From positions 186,001 through 250,000 of the forward strand of contig JASJFT010000042.1 in assembly GCA_030770425.1 (NCBI GenBank): 64,000 nucleotides of DNA, given 5' to 3'. Of this stretch, positions 43,623 through 59,126 are shown piece by piece. Under the pieces are notes generated by a model, which saw nothing but the letters and a program-made list of their open reading frames with translations, had not been told where the DNA came from and did not search any database. Source of the DNA: Darksidea phi (Eukaryota > Ascomycota > Dothideomycetes > Pleosporales > Lentitheciaceae). The position numbers and the translations under genes were made by a program. Numbering within the stretch: the stretch's first letter is position 1; each line of letters begins with the position of its first letter.

Positions 43623-45619
43623 ATGGCACAAAATGGAGACGACACGGAGGCGGCTGCTGCATCCCCTGTGATTGCTCAGAGCATCAGCAACAACAGGCTG
43701 CAAATCATCATCATTGGGTAGGTCCACTTAGGTCATCGAAACCCATTTACTCATGCATGCAGACTCTGGCTATGTGTCTTCCTATCCGCCATGGATACAA
43801 CCATCATAACGACCGCTTTGATCAAAATATCAAGCAATTTCCACGCGCTAGATCAAGGGGCATGGCTCATCACTGCTTACTTGCTTACGTATAACTCATT
43901 CCTGATGATAACGGCGAAGCTAAGCGATGTCTTGGGCTTGAAGGCTACGCTGCTCGCCTGCAATGTCTTTTTCTTGGTGTTCTCCATGGCTTGCGGGGGA
44001 GCAAGATCGATGACCCAGCTGTACGAAACTCTACCTCTATTGACCAGAGAACGAATGCTGACGAACGCAGTATTATCTTCCGGGCCCTTCAAGGCATCGG
44101 CGGCTCAGGGCTCTACTCGCTCGTCTTCGTGACCATTATGAAGCTCGTCACGCCAGAAAAGATAGGCTTCTATTCGGCCATCATCAGCTCCGTCTTCGCA
44201 CTAGCGAATCTCTTGGGTCCGATTCTTGGGGGAGTAATTGCAGACCACACGGTCAGTATCCTCGTAGTACAACTCGGGTGTGAGCAATTGCTAACTAGTA
44301 TACCGTACTTAGAGCTGGAGGTGGATCTTCTGGATTAAGTGAGTGAGTCCACCAACCCCTTCGATTCACATTTACTAACTCTAGGCAGTGCACCGGTTCT
44401 CGGTATCTCCTTTGCGATTCTGTTTTTTGCCATGCCCGGCCTGAAAGACGGGAAATCTATGCGAGAACGTTTTCGTGGCTTCGACGGTTTGGGAGGCATT
44501 CTCTCGATCTGCTGGCCCATTCCTCTGCTGTTTGCGCTCCAGGAAGCCGGTATACAATATGAATGGAAGAGCAGCGTGATAATAGGCACACTCGTCACCG
44601 GACTCGCCCTTTTGCTCCTCTTCGGACTCTACGAGGCAGTTATATCCACTAAAACAGAGATAGACGCCATCTTCCCTGTCAGATTCCTTACTAAACCACC
44701 TCTGGCCCTCCAGCTGCTGAGCATGTTCCTCTTTGGCATGCCATCCTACGTCGTCTTCATCCAGTTGCCACAGCGCTTTCAAGGCGTCAATTTCACGAGC
44801 GCAGAACGCGCCGGCATACTACTCCTTCCGGTCACGCTCCTTACGCCGGTGGGTGCCATGGTTTTCGGGACCGTCTATGGCAAGAAGATTATGGGAAAGT
44901 TGATCCCTACAGAGTACTTGTTACTAGCATCTGTTGGTATCGTCAGCATCGGAGTTGGTCTGCTCAGCAGCTTGCCTGTAGACTCCCACTTTTCGAACGC
45001 AACGTACGGCTACGAGATCATCGTCGGATTTGGCATAGGCTTCGCAAACCCTCCCTATTTTCCGCTCTTGAACACTTGTGTAGAAGAGAAGGACGTCGCG
45101 ATCGGCATCGGAATCATGAATATGTTGCGTACGCTAGGTGGCGCAGTGGCCGTCGCAATCTGTTCGGCCCTTCATCACTCAGTACTGCAAAATGATCTGA
45201 CTGGGTTTCTAGACCCTGAACAGATCGCAGCTGTGGAAGAATCTGCCACCTTCATCGCACAACTGCCGGAGCAGCATCGAGAAGTGTTAGGAAGAGTGTT
45301 TGGGAAGAGTTACAACAGGCAATTTCAAGTCACGATGGCTTTCTGCCTGTTAAATTTTCTGGTAGTCATTGCGCTGATTTTTGTGCGGAAGAAGAAGGGG
45401 ATCTTCGGAGTAATGCCGGTGCGAAAGGAAGAGAACGAATTTATGAAGAAGGCCCCCGAGAACAAGCAAGAGAAGAACGAAGACAAGATACCGGCCGAGA
45501 AGTTGTCAACCCACGAACATGGCAGCACTACCCGAGACCAAGTCGGTGATATATCGGCTGTCCCACCCACCCAAGGAGGCGAGAAGAGCCTGAAGGACCT
45601 GAAGAACCTGAAGAACTGA
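43623..45619 (+). CDS. MFS multidrug transporter, DHA2 (14-TMS) type
   Basis: Predicted 596 aa plasma-membrane H+ antiporter. Exons 43623-43717, 43763-44020, 44071-44251, 44313-44338 (26 nt), 44389-45619. TM1 carries LWLCVFLSAMDTTIITTALI, the D-T-T-I pattern of DHA2 motif D1. Motif A is KLSDVLGLKATLL. Splicing rebuilds IIFRALQGIGGSGLYSLVF (motif B/C region) and WRWIFWINAPVLGISF. Fourteen hydrophobic segments are countable through VTMAFCLLNFLVVIALIFV, followed by a charged Lys/Glu-rich C-tail. Members export toxins, azoles or secondary metabolites; the substrate is unknown. The last intron uses the second of two AGs (GGCAG at 44388), which gives the conserved WINAP. The following gene is another MFS of a different subfamily, so the pair is not a tandem duplicate. 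Confidence 0.92.
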
Positions 45620-46380
45620 AAGCGTTCGCTACACTTTCACATAGTTTTATTTTCTACTAGAACTCATCAGCAAGACCAATGTTATCTCACAATCAAGCTT
45701 GTCATTAGCGATAATATGTAATCAATGTTACACCCCCCCGATGTCGGTACGCAACACAGGCGTCAAAGAAAGCGTGACAAGGCGGCGCCACACCCACTCT
45801 CAAAACATCCCGCTGCGCTGTGCCGAAGCTTAGCGTTCTTCTACATGGGGCTCAACCCTTACCATTGGCGCGCTCCCCGCACCAAATTTGCCAAGAATCC
45901 ATGTCTTTGGACGGCGTGTCTTGAGCAACGTGAACGGCTATGATGGCTAAGCATCAGCATCTCTAGCCTATAAGCATCTAGAATTTGCATATACATCTCG
46001 AAGTGATGGTGATCGGTCGAACTTTTGCAATCGGGAACCGCGGGTTCCGAATACGCACATGACAACGACACTGCATAACGCGGATGAGGGAAGACGAACG
46101 GCTGAGGAGGTGGTGTGCCGGCTTGTTAGGTGGAAAAAAGCGTGGAGGTGGGGGATCGTCCAACCGAGAAACGATAGGCGGTCATCGGTCGTGCTAGCCT
46201 CGGATGGGGACGGAGTCCTACTTATGGGCGGCACCCCACAGTATGACAGCTGCGCGCCCGCTAAACTCTGGTTTCAATCCGTTCTTAGTGCGTCTTCAAT
46301 TCCACTGGAGCGTCGCTCCTTTTCTCCCTTAATTTTTGCGCCGGCTGTCGTTGTTGCGTATCACGCTCTACAATCACACT
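45620..46380. other. Intergenic between two MFS genes
   Basis: No supported gene; promoter of the second transporter. Short frames are not domain-bearing. Confidence 0.4.
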
Positions 46381-48195
46381 ATGGCATCTGCGGTCGAAAA
46401 AGAACGACTTGATAATAGTAGCAACGACGAAAAGATCGTGAATGGGACATCAGGACATGAACACATCGATGCAAACAGTGACATTGCGGATCCTGACGCG
46501 GGGTTGAGCGAAGGGGAGCGCGCCGCTGCGGTATGTCGGTGCTACACATTTTGTATGTAGGTCTAGATACTGATTAGTACTGCAGGATCGAAAGCTTCTA
46601 TGGAAATTAGACATACAGCTCATTCCATGGCTATCATTCCTTTATCTTATTTCCTTTCTTGATCGTACGAATATTGGTGAGTGGTAGTGCGCTACACGTG
46701 TCAAAGGCCCCCAGGCTCAACGATGCTACGTCCCGGTTGGCAACGACAACGAAACTTCCGCGAACGCTATTAGGAGCACAATGCTGATTATTTCAGGTAA
46801 CGCGAAAATCGACGGTCTGCAAGAGGATCTTGGTTTAACAAATGGCCAATACAATGCCACCCTCACCATCTTCTTCATCTCTTACTCGCTCTTTGAGCCC
46901 TTGACCAACGTCCTGCTTAAAAGACTGCGTCCTAGCATCTTCCTTCCTCTCATCATGCTTTTCTGGGGAATGTGCATGACAACTTTAGGTCTCTGTCATA
47001 ATTTCTCTGGACTGATGGCAGCCGTAAGCCAATCTCGCCGACGCACAGCTGGGTTTCACTAATGATATTGATAGCGTTGGTTTCTTGGGTTGACGGAAGC
47101 GGGTCTCTTCCCTGGCGTAAATTACTATCTCTCGTGCTGGTACAAGCGATCGGAGTTTGGCATTAGGGCGGCCATCTTCTTCTCCGCTGCCGCGCTCGCT
47201 GGATCGTTTGGTGGCCTTCTTGCCGCTGCCATCGCGCAGATGGGAGGGACCGGTGCAAAGCCTGGATGGGCTTGGATCTTTGTATGTCTTCCATCTCATC
47301 TCATTGTTCCTTCTTCCCTGCATTTCACTGATGGTTCTGTTAGATTTTGGAAGGCCTCGCAACAATCCTCGTAGGCATAGCAAGCTACTGGATGGTCCAC
47401 GACTTTCCAGATGAGGCGAAGTTCTTGACCCCTGATGACCGCGCGCGCGTTATCCGCCGCTTGAGAAATGACAAACAATCCTCCGCTGAACACGAATCCT
47501 TCAAGATGACCTACTTCTGGAACTCAGTCAAAGATTGGAAGACTTGGTGTTTCGCCATCATCTACATGGGCTGTGATGGCGCGCTCTATGCCTTCTCCTT
47601 ATTCCTCCCGACGATCATTTCGCAGCTCGGATATACGAGTACGACGGCGAATCTGATGAGTGTACCACCATATGCGGTTGCAGCTGTTGCCACGGTGTTT
47701 ATTGGATGGCTTGCAGATCGTACCCATCAACGCGGCCTTTGCAATATTTTCATTTCGTTATTCGGCATCGTGGGATTCTCCATGCTTCTAGGATCCGGAG
47801 AACCCGGCGTACAATACGCGGGCGTCTTCCTCGGCGCCATCGGTATCTACCCCTGCATCGCGAACACCATCTCGTGGGCGTCCAACAACGTCGAAGGTGT
47901 CTACAAACGCGGTGTAACACTCGGATTTGTCATTGGCTGGGGCAACCTCAACGGCGTAGTTTCATCCAACATCTATCGTGGGAGTGATAAACCGAGGTTC
48001 TTCCTGGGCCATGGAGTGGTGCTGGCTTATCTTGTGTTGTTTTTGTTTGGAGGCAGTGTAGTGACGAGGTTACTTCTGGCAAGGGAGAACAAGAAAAGAC
48101 TTCGTGGTGATCGGGATGCATGGATTGAAGGGAAGGATGCGATGGAAATTGAGATGTTGGGCGATAAGAAGCCGGATTTTATTTATATGATGTGA
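46381..48195 (+). CDS. MFS anion:cation symporter, Dal5/allantoate-permease family
   Basis: Predicted 508 aa, 12 TM segments. Exons 46381-46530, 46586-46676, 46797-47023, 47075-47281, 47344-48195. Spliced signatures: DIQLIPWLSFLYLISFLDRT then NIGNAKIDGLQEDLGLTNGQ, the ACS-family TM1 motif; RWFLGLTEAGLFPGVNYYLS, with CWYKRSEFGIRAAIFFSAAA after it; and FPDEAKFLTPDDRARVIRRL in the central loop. These mark the allantoate/nicotinate/vitamin permease branch, which takes up organic anions by H+ symport. The substrate cannot be named. All five exon phases close. Hydrophilic N-terminal 50 residues; C-terminus ends DFIYMM. Confidence 0.92.
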
Positions 48196-48717
48196 GCGAC
48201 GGGCCCTGCGAATATCGATTTAGCCCAGGATCAATGGAGAGAAAAACCTTGTAGAGCAGCATTACCGCGGAGCAAAAGAATGAATCGTGTGAGCATGGAT
48301 AGAAGGATCCAGACGGCTTAGAATACAGATATGATACACTCTGAGCCGGAGTTCACTTCGCAACGCCAGTTGAGGATATTCCATACGTAGCTAAGAGCGA
48401 GACCTCATTCCATTTAGCTTTTCTATACCAGCATCCGTGGCCACGAAGAAGTAATCTTGAAAGAAATATATCTTCTCTAAGAATTGAAAATAAACCAACG
48501 CCGTGTGGACGGGAGCAAGCGTTAGACGACATACGGCAATGCTCTGGCACAATAATTTGGAAGAAGACACAGACCTGCACAAACCTGTTGTATCCTGCTA
48601 TTAACAGTATCGGTGATATAGCCGAATTATTTCTGACCGTGGGTAGATCGAGGTGCTGATTGAGTATACACTTGGGCCTGCATACGAGTCAGACAAGAAT
48701 CATGTCCTGCAGCCTGT
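48196..48717. other. Intergenic between MFS gene and LINE insertion
   Basis: 3' region of the permease. No gene supported. The LINE target duplication begins at 48718. Confidence 0.4.
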
Positions 48718-48908
48718 CTCAGTCAGACCCAGCAGTTGCTGGCCTTCGCACAGACGCAAGAGTCCTATGCCGGGCAGCGGAGACCGGCTGGTGGAACAAG
48801 CACGTCACAAAGCTATTACGGTGGTATAGGCAGTGGCAGCTGCCCTACAAACCCTTCAAACAACCACCGGAGCTGGAGCTCAACCGTCTAGTACTGGCAA
48901 AGCTACTG

Positions 48909-50126
48909 CACTACGGTTCCGAGCACCCCTAATATAGGGGGGGCACCCCTAAATTAGGGCCCAACCCCCCTAATTTAGGGTTCCTACCCCCCTAATTAGG
49001 GGTGCTGGCCCCCCTAATTTTAGAATTTCTATAATAATATTATATATACTATTGTACTATATCCTTATTCTTAATAAGGACGTCTCTATTTAATAGGGGC
49101 GTCTCTATCCTTAATTAGGATAGCCTTATTAAGAATCGGTGTATAGTATCAGATCTTTATATAATATCTAGAGCCCTCACGATTAGTTGACTAATCGTGA
49201 GGGCTCACCAGGTACAGCGAACCAACAGCCCTCGCGGTCGAACAACTAATCGCGTGAGCCTACTAGTGTAGCAAACCTATAGCCCTCGCGATTGAACGAC
49301 TAATCGCGTGAGCTCAGTAGTTGGCTGATATTAAGCTCAGCGGCTGGCTGATATCGAACTTAGCAGCTGGCTGATATCGAACTCAGTAGCTGGCTAATAT
49401 CGAGCTCAGTAGCTGGCTGATGTAGAGCTCAGCGGCTGACCTATATCGAACTTAGTAGCTAGCCTATATCGAGCTTAGGAGGGTACCTTAACTTAGTCGT
49501 ATAAACTATATAGTCCTTATTATATTACTATTAAGGAGGACCGAGAGGGTAAGTATATAATATTAAGGTTGTTAAGTATATGACGTAAAATTTTTTATAT
49601 ACTAGCATGTAAATACCCGCGAATACCCGCGTACCCTACGCGCCCTTAATACCACCTAACGACCTAGCTACTGAGCTGAATATCAGCTAGCTACTGAGCT
49701 CGATATCAGCCAGCTACCGAGCTCGATATCAGCCAGCCGCTGAGCTTAATATCAGCCAACTACTGAGCTCACGCGATTAGTCGTTCAATCGCGAGGGCTA
49801 TAGGTTTGCTACACTAGTAGGCTCACGCGATTAGTTGTTCGACCGCGAGGGCTGTTGGTTCGCTGTACCTGGTGAGCCCTTACGATTAGTCGACTAAGCG
49901 TAAGGGCTCTAGATAGTATATAAAGTAATAAGAGAAATTAATTTTTTTAAAATATTTCTTAAAAAAATCCTAATTTTTTTTTTTAAATATTTTACTATCT
50001 TTAATAATAAAAAATATTATTTTTCTTAAAATTAGGGCCCCGCGCCCCCCTAATCGCGTGCCAGTCTGGGCCCTAATTAGGGCCCCGCCGGGCCCCCCTA
50101 ATTTAGGGGGGACTGGAACCATAGTG
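48909..50126. mobile_element. 1,218-bp non-autonomous TIR element nested in the LINE
   Basis: Left end CACTACGGTTCC (48909-48920); the right end in reverse complement reads CACTATGGTTCC (50126-50115). Subterminal regions on both sides carry several palindromes of the CCCCTAATTTAGGGG type. A TG follows the right end and precedes the left end (48907-48908, 50127-50128). Removing the element with one TG joins AAG CTA CTG to GCC ACA CGG and gives an unbroken LINE frame (KLLATRTSHGDYAWYY), so the boundaries are well supported. No transposase is encoded. CACTA ends recall the CACTA superfamily, but that group makes 3-bp duplications, so classification stays open. Confidence 0.7.
49155..49926. repeat. 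Large inverted repeat with palindrome and 23-bp tandem arrays
   Basis: The left arm (about 49155-49470) and right arm (about 49664-49926) are near-identical reverse complements over about 200 bp. Each arm has three palindromic units built on CCCTCGCGATTAG/CTAATCGCG; the outermost left unit is 49171-49206. Inside these lie tandem 23-bp units (AGCTCAGTAGCTGGCTGATAT core), about seven in the left arm and four in the right. The outer palindromes differ by TCACG to TTACG and, on the other side, CGTGA to CGTAA, paired changes that keep the stem and are exactly CpA-to-TpA on both strands. Confidence 0.8.
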
Positions 50127-51030
50127 TGGCCACACGGACGAGCCACGGAGACTACGCGTGGTATTACATAAAGTTCCGCTATAAAGACGCTAAGCTATTA
50201 TACTTATACGGTAAACGAAAAACGTCCGAGTATATCGTTTACTATAAGAAGACCCGTAGGCACTTCCGCTTATAGCTAGAAAGGCTATAATACCCACTAA
50301 GCGATTCCCGTGAGGGGATATAGTACCTAAAAGAGCTTTTAAGCTCCCCGAAAAACTTCGCTACCCTACTAGTACTTATATACGAGGATTATGTTAGGCC
50401 TAGCTACCCCCGCCGCCCCTTAGTAGGGGCGGTTTCGTAGTAGGGCCTTAGGAAGTCGCTACTTCCCCCTATATCCCTCTCGGTAAACCCGTTTATCTCG
50501 CTGGTATAGGGGCCAGCTACTACCCTAGCCCGCTAGGGGCCTATCGTTCGGCCTAAGAGCGACTATTCTATTCTACATTACAATAGTACGTTATAACATT
50601 TTTACTTTTTACTACTTTTTCATTTTATTTCGTTACGATACAAAAATACAAGACACATTACAAGGAGAAACAAAAGAAATAAAGGAATCTAGAGAAATAA
50701 AAGAAACTAGAGAAATAAAAGAAATAAACATGAACGAGAGATGCCCCGGAAGGGGGGCTACAAATAGAAGGCTACAAGAATAGCCTAGATCTATATTACT
50801 TTCACTACACGTTAGTATTGATAATATTACCTTTAGTATCTACACGGAGGGATACTAGGGACCGAATTACTGCCAAGCGGCATCTTACAATCACGATCCG
50901 CCTTTTACGCCCTTCAGGCAGCACTTAGGCGCGTCCCTTTATACCTCACGGGAGGCTCATGTAGATAAGGCAGAAGCCATCTATAGGACGTAAATCAATC
51001 TCACTCACTCACTCACTCAGTCAGACCCAG

Positions 51031-51753
51031 GAATTGTCCTAGTAGAACGCATTTAACAACCCCTCAAACAATGAATAATAGCTTGCTAAACAGGATGGCG
51101 TGGATTTGCCCAGCACAAGAGTAAACTGATTTTTCTAAGTAGAGAGCAGAGAGCAAGTAGTTGATTAATCTATGTACTGAACTCAGGGCCTATATATACC
51201 CGGGAGCATAGGGCCCGTGCTCAAGCAGAGTGAATGGGGTCCTATATATGATAGGGTTCCCTAGCTAACAATTTTGCTACATCGGTCTGGATTTTCGATA
51301 TGGAGCTAGGTGAGAGGACAGAAACTTGAGGAGAGGGGGCAAAATATCTGTATGGATGGTTTCAACCTGCATTACCCTTTGTTGATGAAGGGTGCGCGTA
51401 GGGTATGCTTTCCTCTCTATGGAATGTCATGAATACGTGCCAGCTTTTTAATACAGTGGTCGAGATACACGTCTGGAAATCACATCAACTGTGCACAAAG
51501 CATTCCATAGTCTTCGATTTCACCCAGATCCATTCGACATAATATACGATCAATCATTACTACATATAATATTAAAACTATAATATATAGCAAAAGTCTA
51601 AGCACAACCAACAATCGCAGCTCATCAACGCGCTGTCGGAGTGACACAAAAGCGAAGCGAATACCTCCTCCTACCCACCCCTCCCAAGCCGATATCTACA
51701 GTGTCGCGCCTATATTATTACTTCCCCACCTCGCTTTAGTTCTGATTATGCAA
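51031..51753. other. Intergenic between LINE and CYP51
   Basis: 3' side of CYP51 (minus). AT-rich near 51530-51600. No gene supported. Confidence 0.4.
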
Positions 51754-53433
<1,680 letters not shown>

Positions 53434-53991
53434 GGTGAAAGAGGGGGAGAAGCAGAGCACACAGCGAGCGTGTCGTTGTGCAGAGTAGGGGGGGCGATTG
53501 AAGTTCAAATAAATTTCCCCGAGAAGATGAAACGCACGGACCCACCCGTCCCAGCAGCCGGTGTTCGTACCTGATGGGTCCTCACTCGCGGGGACTCCCG
53601 CTTGGCACACCCGTCGGCCGTATGTCATCCGTTAACCTGCAAATCACACCATACACTGACGACGTAAACGCCTCAACGCACACCGCTCCCGTACACTGCA
53701 TCACGCGATTGGTGGCACTAGAGTGGCGGCGACACTAAGATCTGAATCTGTACAATGTATACATGCGAGTTAACCACAGCCAGGCCTAGGTCGACTACGC
53801 ATACGCTACGCTATCACCGAAGCGTTTGCTCAAACGTCGTCTGAACATCCTGGCGAATAAAGACATCAAGTATTAAGCCATTGTGCCCCTGGTCCATTAA
53901 TGACACCAAACTCCCCAGCCAATCAGAGGATCGCGAGTACGCCGGAAAACACCCTAAGCACAGATCACCTGCACCCGAAACGCTCCCAAAC
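53434..53991 (-). promoter_or_regulatory. CYP51 promoter region
   Basis: 558 bp between the CYP51 start and the stop of the upstream minus-strand kinase. A CCAAT box on the CYP51 strand (plus-strand ATTGG at 53708-53712) lies about 275 bp upstream of the start, next to ATCACGCGAT. CCAAT-binding complex and SREBP-type factors control CYP51 in Aspergillus; applying that here is inference. No tandem repeat is visible. Confidence 0.35.
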
Positions 53992-56366
<2,375 letters not shown>

Positions 56367-56754
56367 GGGGAAGACGGCCGGCGGAGGTTGCGGAGGTGAC
56401 GTAAGAGGATCAAATGGTGCTCTTTAGGGAGCTATGCAGCTTGTGCAGAACATTGTTGTGTGTAGGAATGGAGAATTCTAGGCAGGATGAGTTAGTGTCG
56501 GGTGGAGACGAGATGAAGTGGCTGCCTCAGTGCAGTGCAGGTGGTGCCTCGACACTTTAGGCCGCCAAGCCCACTTTCGCGGAGAGCTCTGAATCAGCAA
56601 CAAGGGACGAAGCTGCTTACACATCATGCATTCATCGTCCGTGGACTCCTACGGCATATCTTCTAGATAATTACAACGTCTCGAGTCCTCGCATTCTTAA
56701 ACAGCGACTGCATTTTGCCTTCTTTGCTCGACAACCCAAACACCACACCAACCT
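56367..56754. other. Promoter of the checkpoint kinase
   Basis: Upstream of the minus-strand kinase and downstream of the HET remnant. No gene seen. Confidence 0.4.
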
Positions 56755-57548
56755 TTAATGCACACCCCCATAACGACAAAGCACAAGACCGATACCAGAA
56801 ACGTCCTCTGCCACAGTTGACGCCTTAAGTACGTATGCATCTATGCCAGGTCGCACCCGATACGATATGTCTTCATCGAGATCATTGCCGACTCTCAGTT
56901 GCAGCCAGATCCTTGCTCCCTGCCCGAGCTGCCAGGAATGAGAACCAGAAAGCCATCCCCCGTTAAACAAACCGATTTTGGCTAGAGGGCCATGTAGTAT
57001 GATTATGCCGGACGCAATCTTACCCGTGGGATCAGACCCTGTTTCACATCGGACCGAGACAACTGTGGAACATGGTGTCCGGATTCTGGTGTAGAAGTAG
57101 ACGGTCTCCTTGGTGGATGCCCAGGACCATGTTGGGGCACGCCACGTTATGAGCCTGGAAGAGGGAGCCCTAGTAGCCCGTATGAGGCCGTTGATTAGAT
57201 CCCCTTCCCAGAGACCAGCGAAGTATCTTAATCTGCTGCACCATGCCTCCTTGGCCTTTGCTACACCGCTCAACGCAGGAAACTTATCAGAATCGAAGGT
57301 CAACCTCCTCTTTGTGTATTCCTCTATCGCACGAAATCAGTCGGTTTTCCCTCCGTCGTTGGCGGAGGCCTCAGCTTCCATTAAGATTTTGTTCCGCACT
57401 CACAACATTGCGTTGTCTTGCACGTCCACACAAGCTCATTCTTCCCAAAATGTACTGTCCGAGTTGAGAGCATTTGCTCTTGGTATTCCCAATCTCTTTT
57501 TGACAATGCTTCAACTTCATACCATACCGGGTAGTGACGATTTCTGTG
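56755..57548 (-). pseudogene. C-terminal remnant of a HET-domain protein
   Basis: Minus-strand blocks: ALSKRDWEYQEQMLSTRTVH then FGKNELVWTC (about 57535-57430), and in another frame EEYTKRRLTFDSDKFPALSG, later WRAPTWSWASTKETVYFY (57325-56755, stop TAA at 56755). These match the region C-terminal to the HET core in heterokaryon-incompatibility proteins (RAWTLQEQLLSPRTLHFG-like and APSWSWAS-like motifs). The HET core that should come first is not found upstream: 57549-58200 encodes nothing similar. The two blocks are separated by stops, and the obvious GTGAGT donor does not give a clean join. It is either a truncated pseudogene or a badly decayed 5' part. Confidence 0.65.
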
Positions 57549-59126
57549 GGTGAAGAGAGGCAGGCCTATCAGTTCATTGTGTTCGAGTCCTCAACAAAAT
57601 GGGAGGAGAATCTGGAATCCGCCTGGAAGAAACTGGTAGATATCTGCCATTCTTGAAGGCTCAAATTCCCAATCGTGCACCTCTTCTTGAAGGATGCACC
57701 TGCTCTTTGTCAATGTAATACGCGCACCTAACTCAAAATACTTACATAGAATCAATCCACAAATACTTGAACTCCAGACGATATGTAATAGATAAAGCGT
57801 GATTCTCGAAATGTCTTTGGCATCGTATTTAAAGCTATCTCTTTCCCGTTTCGCTCCAACGTAGCATGCCCCGTAAGACAAGTGGGACAGATGACACCCT
57901 AGCAATAGCTTAGATAGACACATATATGGTTGAATCTGGTGTAAAAAGCGTAACATGCAGGTCCTCTCCTTATGAGACGATCTCAAGAACTCGCGTTGGA
58001 GCTGCGAGGGACCGCAGAACCGCATAATGTATGTGAAGAAGCGCTGGTTTGAAGCCATCCGATTGATTTTGTGAAGATGGTCGACTGCCTTCACTCACCT
58101 CCACAACAAATCTGCCTTCACTCCCCTCCGTAGCAAATCTGCCTTCACTCACCCCCATAACAAATAAGTTCAGTATATATATTACTTTACACCCCATTCT
58201 TTCAATTCAAAACAAACGCATCATAGGGATAGTCGTTACATACGTGTACGGCTAGATGGGCTAGTGGAATGGAATCCTGACGCAGGACCATTAGTGGGCT
58301 GTTAAACGGGGTCTCCTATAACGAAAGTTGCGGAGACTCTGCCACTAGATATCGCCAGGTATTGAGGTGCTCCGAAAGGAAGCGCTCTATCGGGTCGGAA
58401 CAGCAGATGCGGGGGGTGGGTAGTTCGATATAGCCTCTGAGCTATATTTTTATGCTTTTTTTGGTTTGCCTTTTTATTTTGCAGGGTCAGATTTGCTCAA
58501 GCTCTTCCGGTGAAATCACACCGCCTATACTACCTAGCATGGTTCTCGAATTCTCTAGAATCATTGTCTTCACTCCATGGTAGTGAATACCTCAAGAAGT
58601 GCTTGCATAGCTCCATCTTCAATGAATGCATCGTTCTGGGCATCGCAATAGTATTTAATAGATTGAGGTCCGCCCGCCAGAAACAAACTTATTCACAAAT
58701 GCATGCATTAGAGTGCACCGAACACAGCCTCCAGAAGCACCAAGCTTGATGCCTGAAAGCTTTCTGTATTACCACTTACCTTTGCCAGGTGGGCGAATTT
58801 GACACGCTCTCCCGAAGCCATTCGTTGGCCGTGTTATAGACATAGTCGTCAGATTACATTTGCCGTTAGTATGAAGAAGACCCGAAAAGCTTGAGAAATT
58901 AAAAAAAGGTTCAAGGAAAGCGTAGGTCTCTGCAATACTAAGTTCGCAAGGCTGATGTTTTTCGAAGTCATTGGGCAGACGCCAGTCAGTCGCCGCGCAA
59001 CGTGATTGGCCAGGCTTCATCGGCGCCTTCCTCGCCCTCGCACCACGCAGCCTACATATAACTCAACGACCATCACAACCGCTTACCCATCACATGATTT
59101 AACGGATCGCGGATTCCAATGAGCTC
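57549..59126. other. Intergenic between HET remnant and ATG10
   Basis: 1.5 kb without a supported gene. It contains three 27-bp tandem units (58085-58165). A minus frame at 57591-58094 lacks any domain. Confidence 0.4.
58085..58165. repeat. Three tandem 27-bp units
   Basis: Units start at 58085, 58112 and 58139, each beginning CTGCCTTCACTC and ending AACAAAT or AGCAAAT, with a variable C/T/A-rich middle. Not within a gene I can support. Confidence 0.75.

Larger units (their letters stand above)
48718..51030 (+). mobile_element. 5'-truncated LINE (Tad-like tail) with 15-bp target duplications
   Basis: The word CTCAGTCAGACCCAG occurs at 48718-48732 and again at 51016-51030, flanking the element as a target-site duplication. 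Just inside the left copy, plus-strand codons encode TGWWNKHVTKLLRWYRQWQL and QPPELELNRLVLAKLL. The frame then continues at 50127 as ATRTSHGDYAWYYIKFRYKD, then YGKRKTSEYIVYYKKTRRHF and REGI.YLKELLSSPKNFATLL (the dot is a stop). This matches, from my knowledge of fungal LINE polyproteins, the end after RNase H that normally reads TCSCGRRKTPEHLVYCRKTRRHF-like. Cys codons changed to Tyr and Trp codons to TAG are RIP-type changes. The 3' part from about 50440 is a TA-rich UTR ending in a (CACT)n tail. Most of the LINE (5' side) is absent. Confidence 0.75.

Noticed and set aside
43623..48195. Tandem duplication of MFS transporters
   Set aside because: The two belong to different subfamilies (DHA2 14-TMS versus Dal5/ACS) with different intron positions.
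49171..49310. CRISPR-like array of palindromic units
   Set aside because: Only three units, variable, mirrored in an inverted arm within a transposon in a eukaryotic genome. It is a repeat element.
57591..58094. 167-codon minus frame upstream of the HET remnant
   Set aside because: Tested as a possible HET-core exon, but none of the HET motifs are present.
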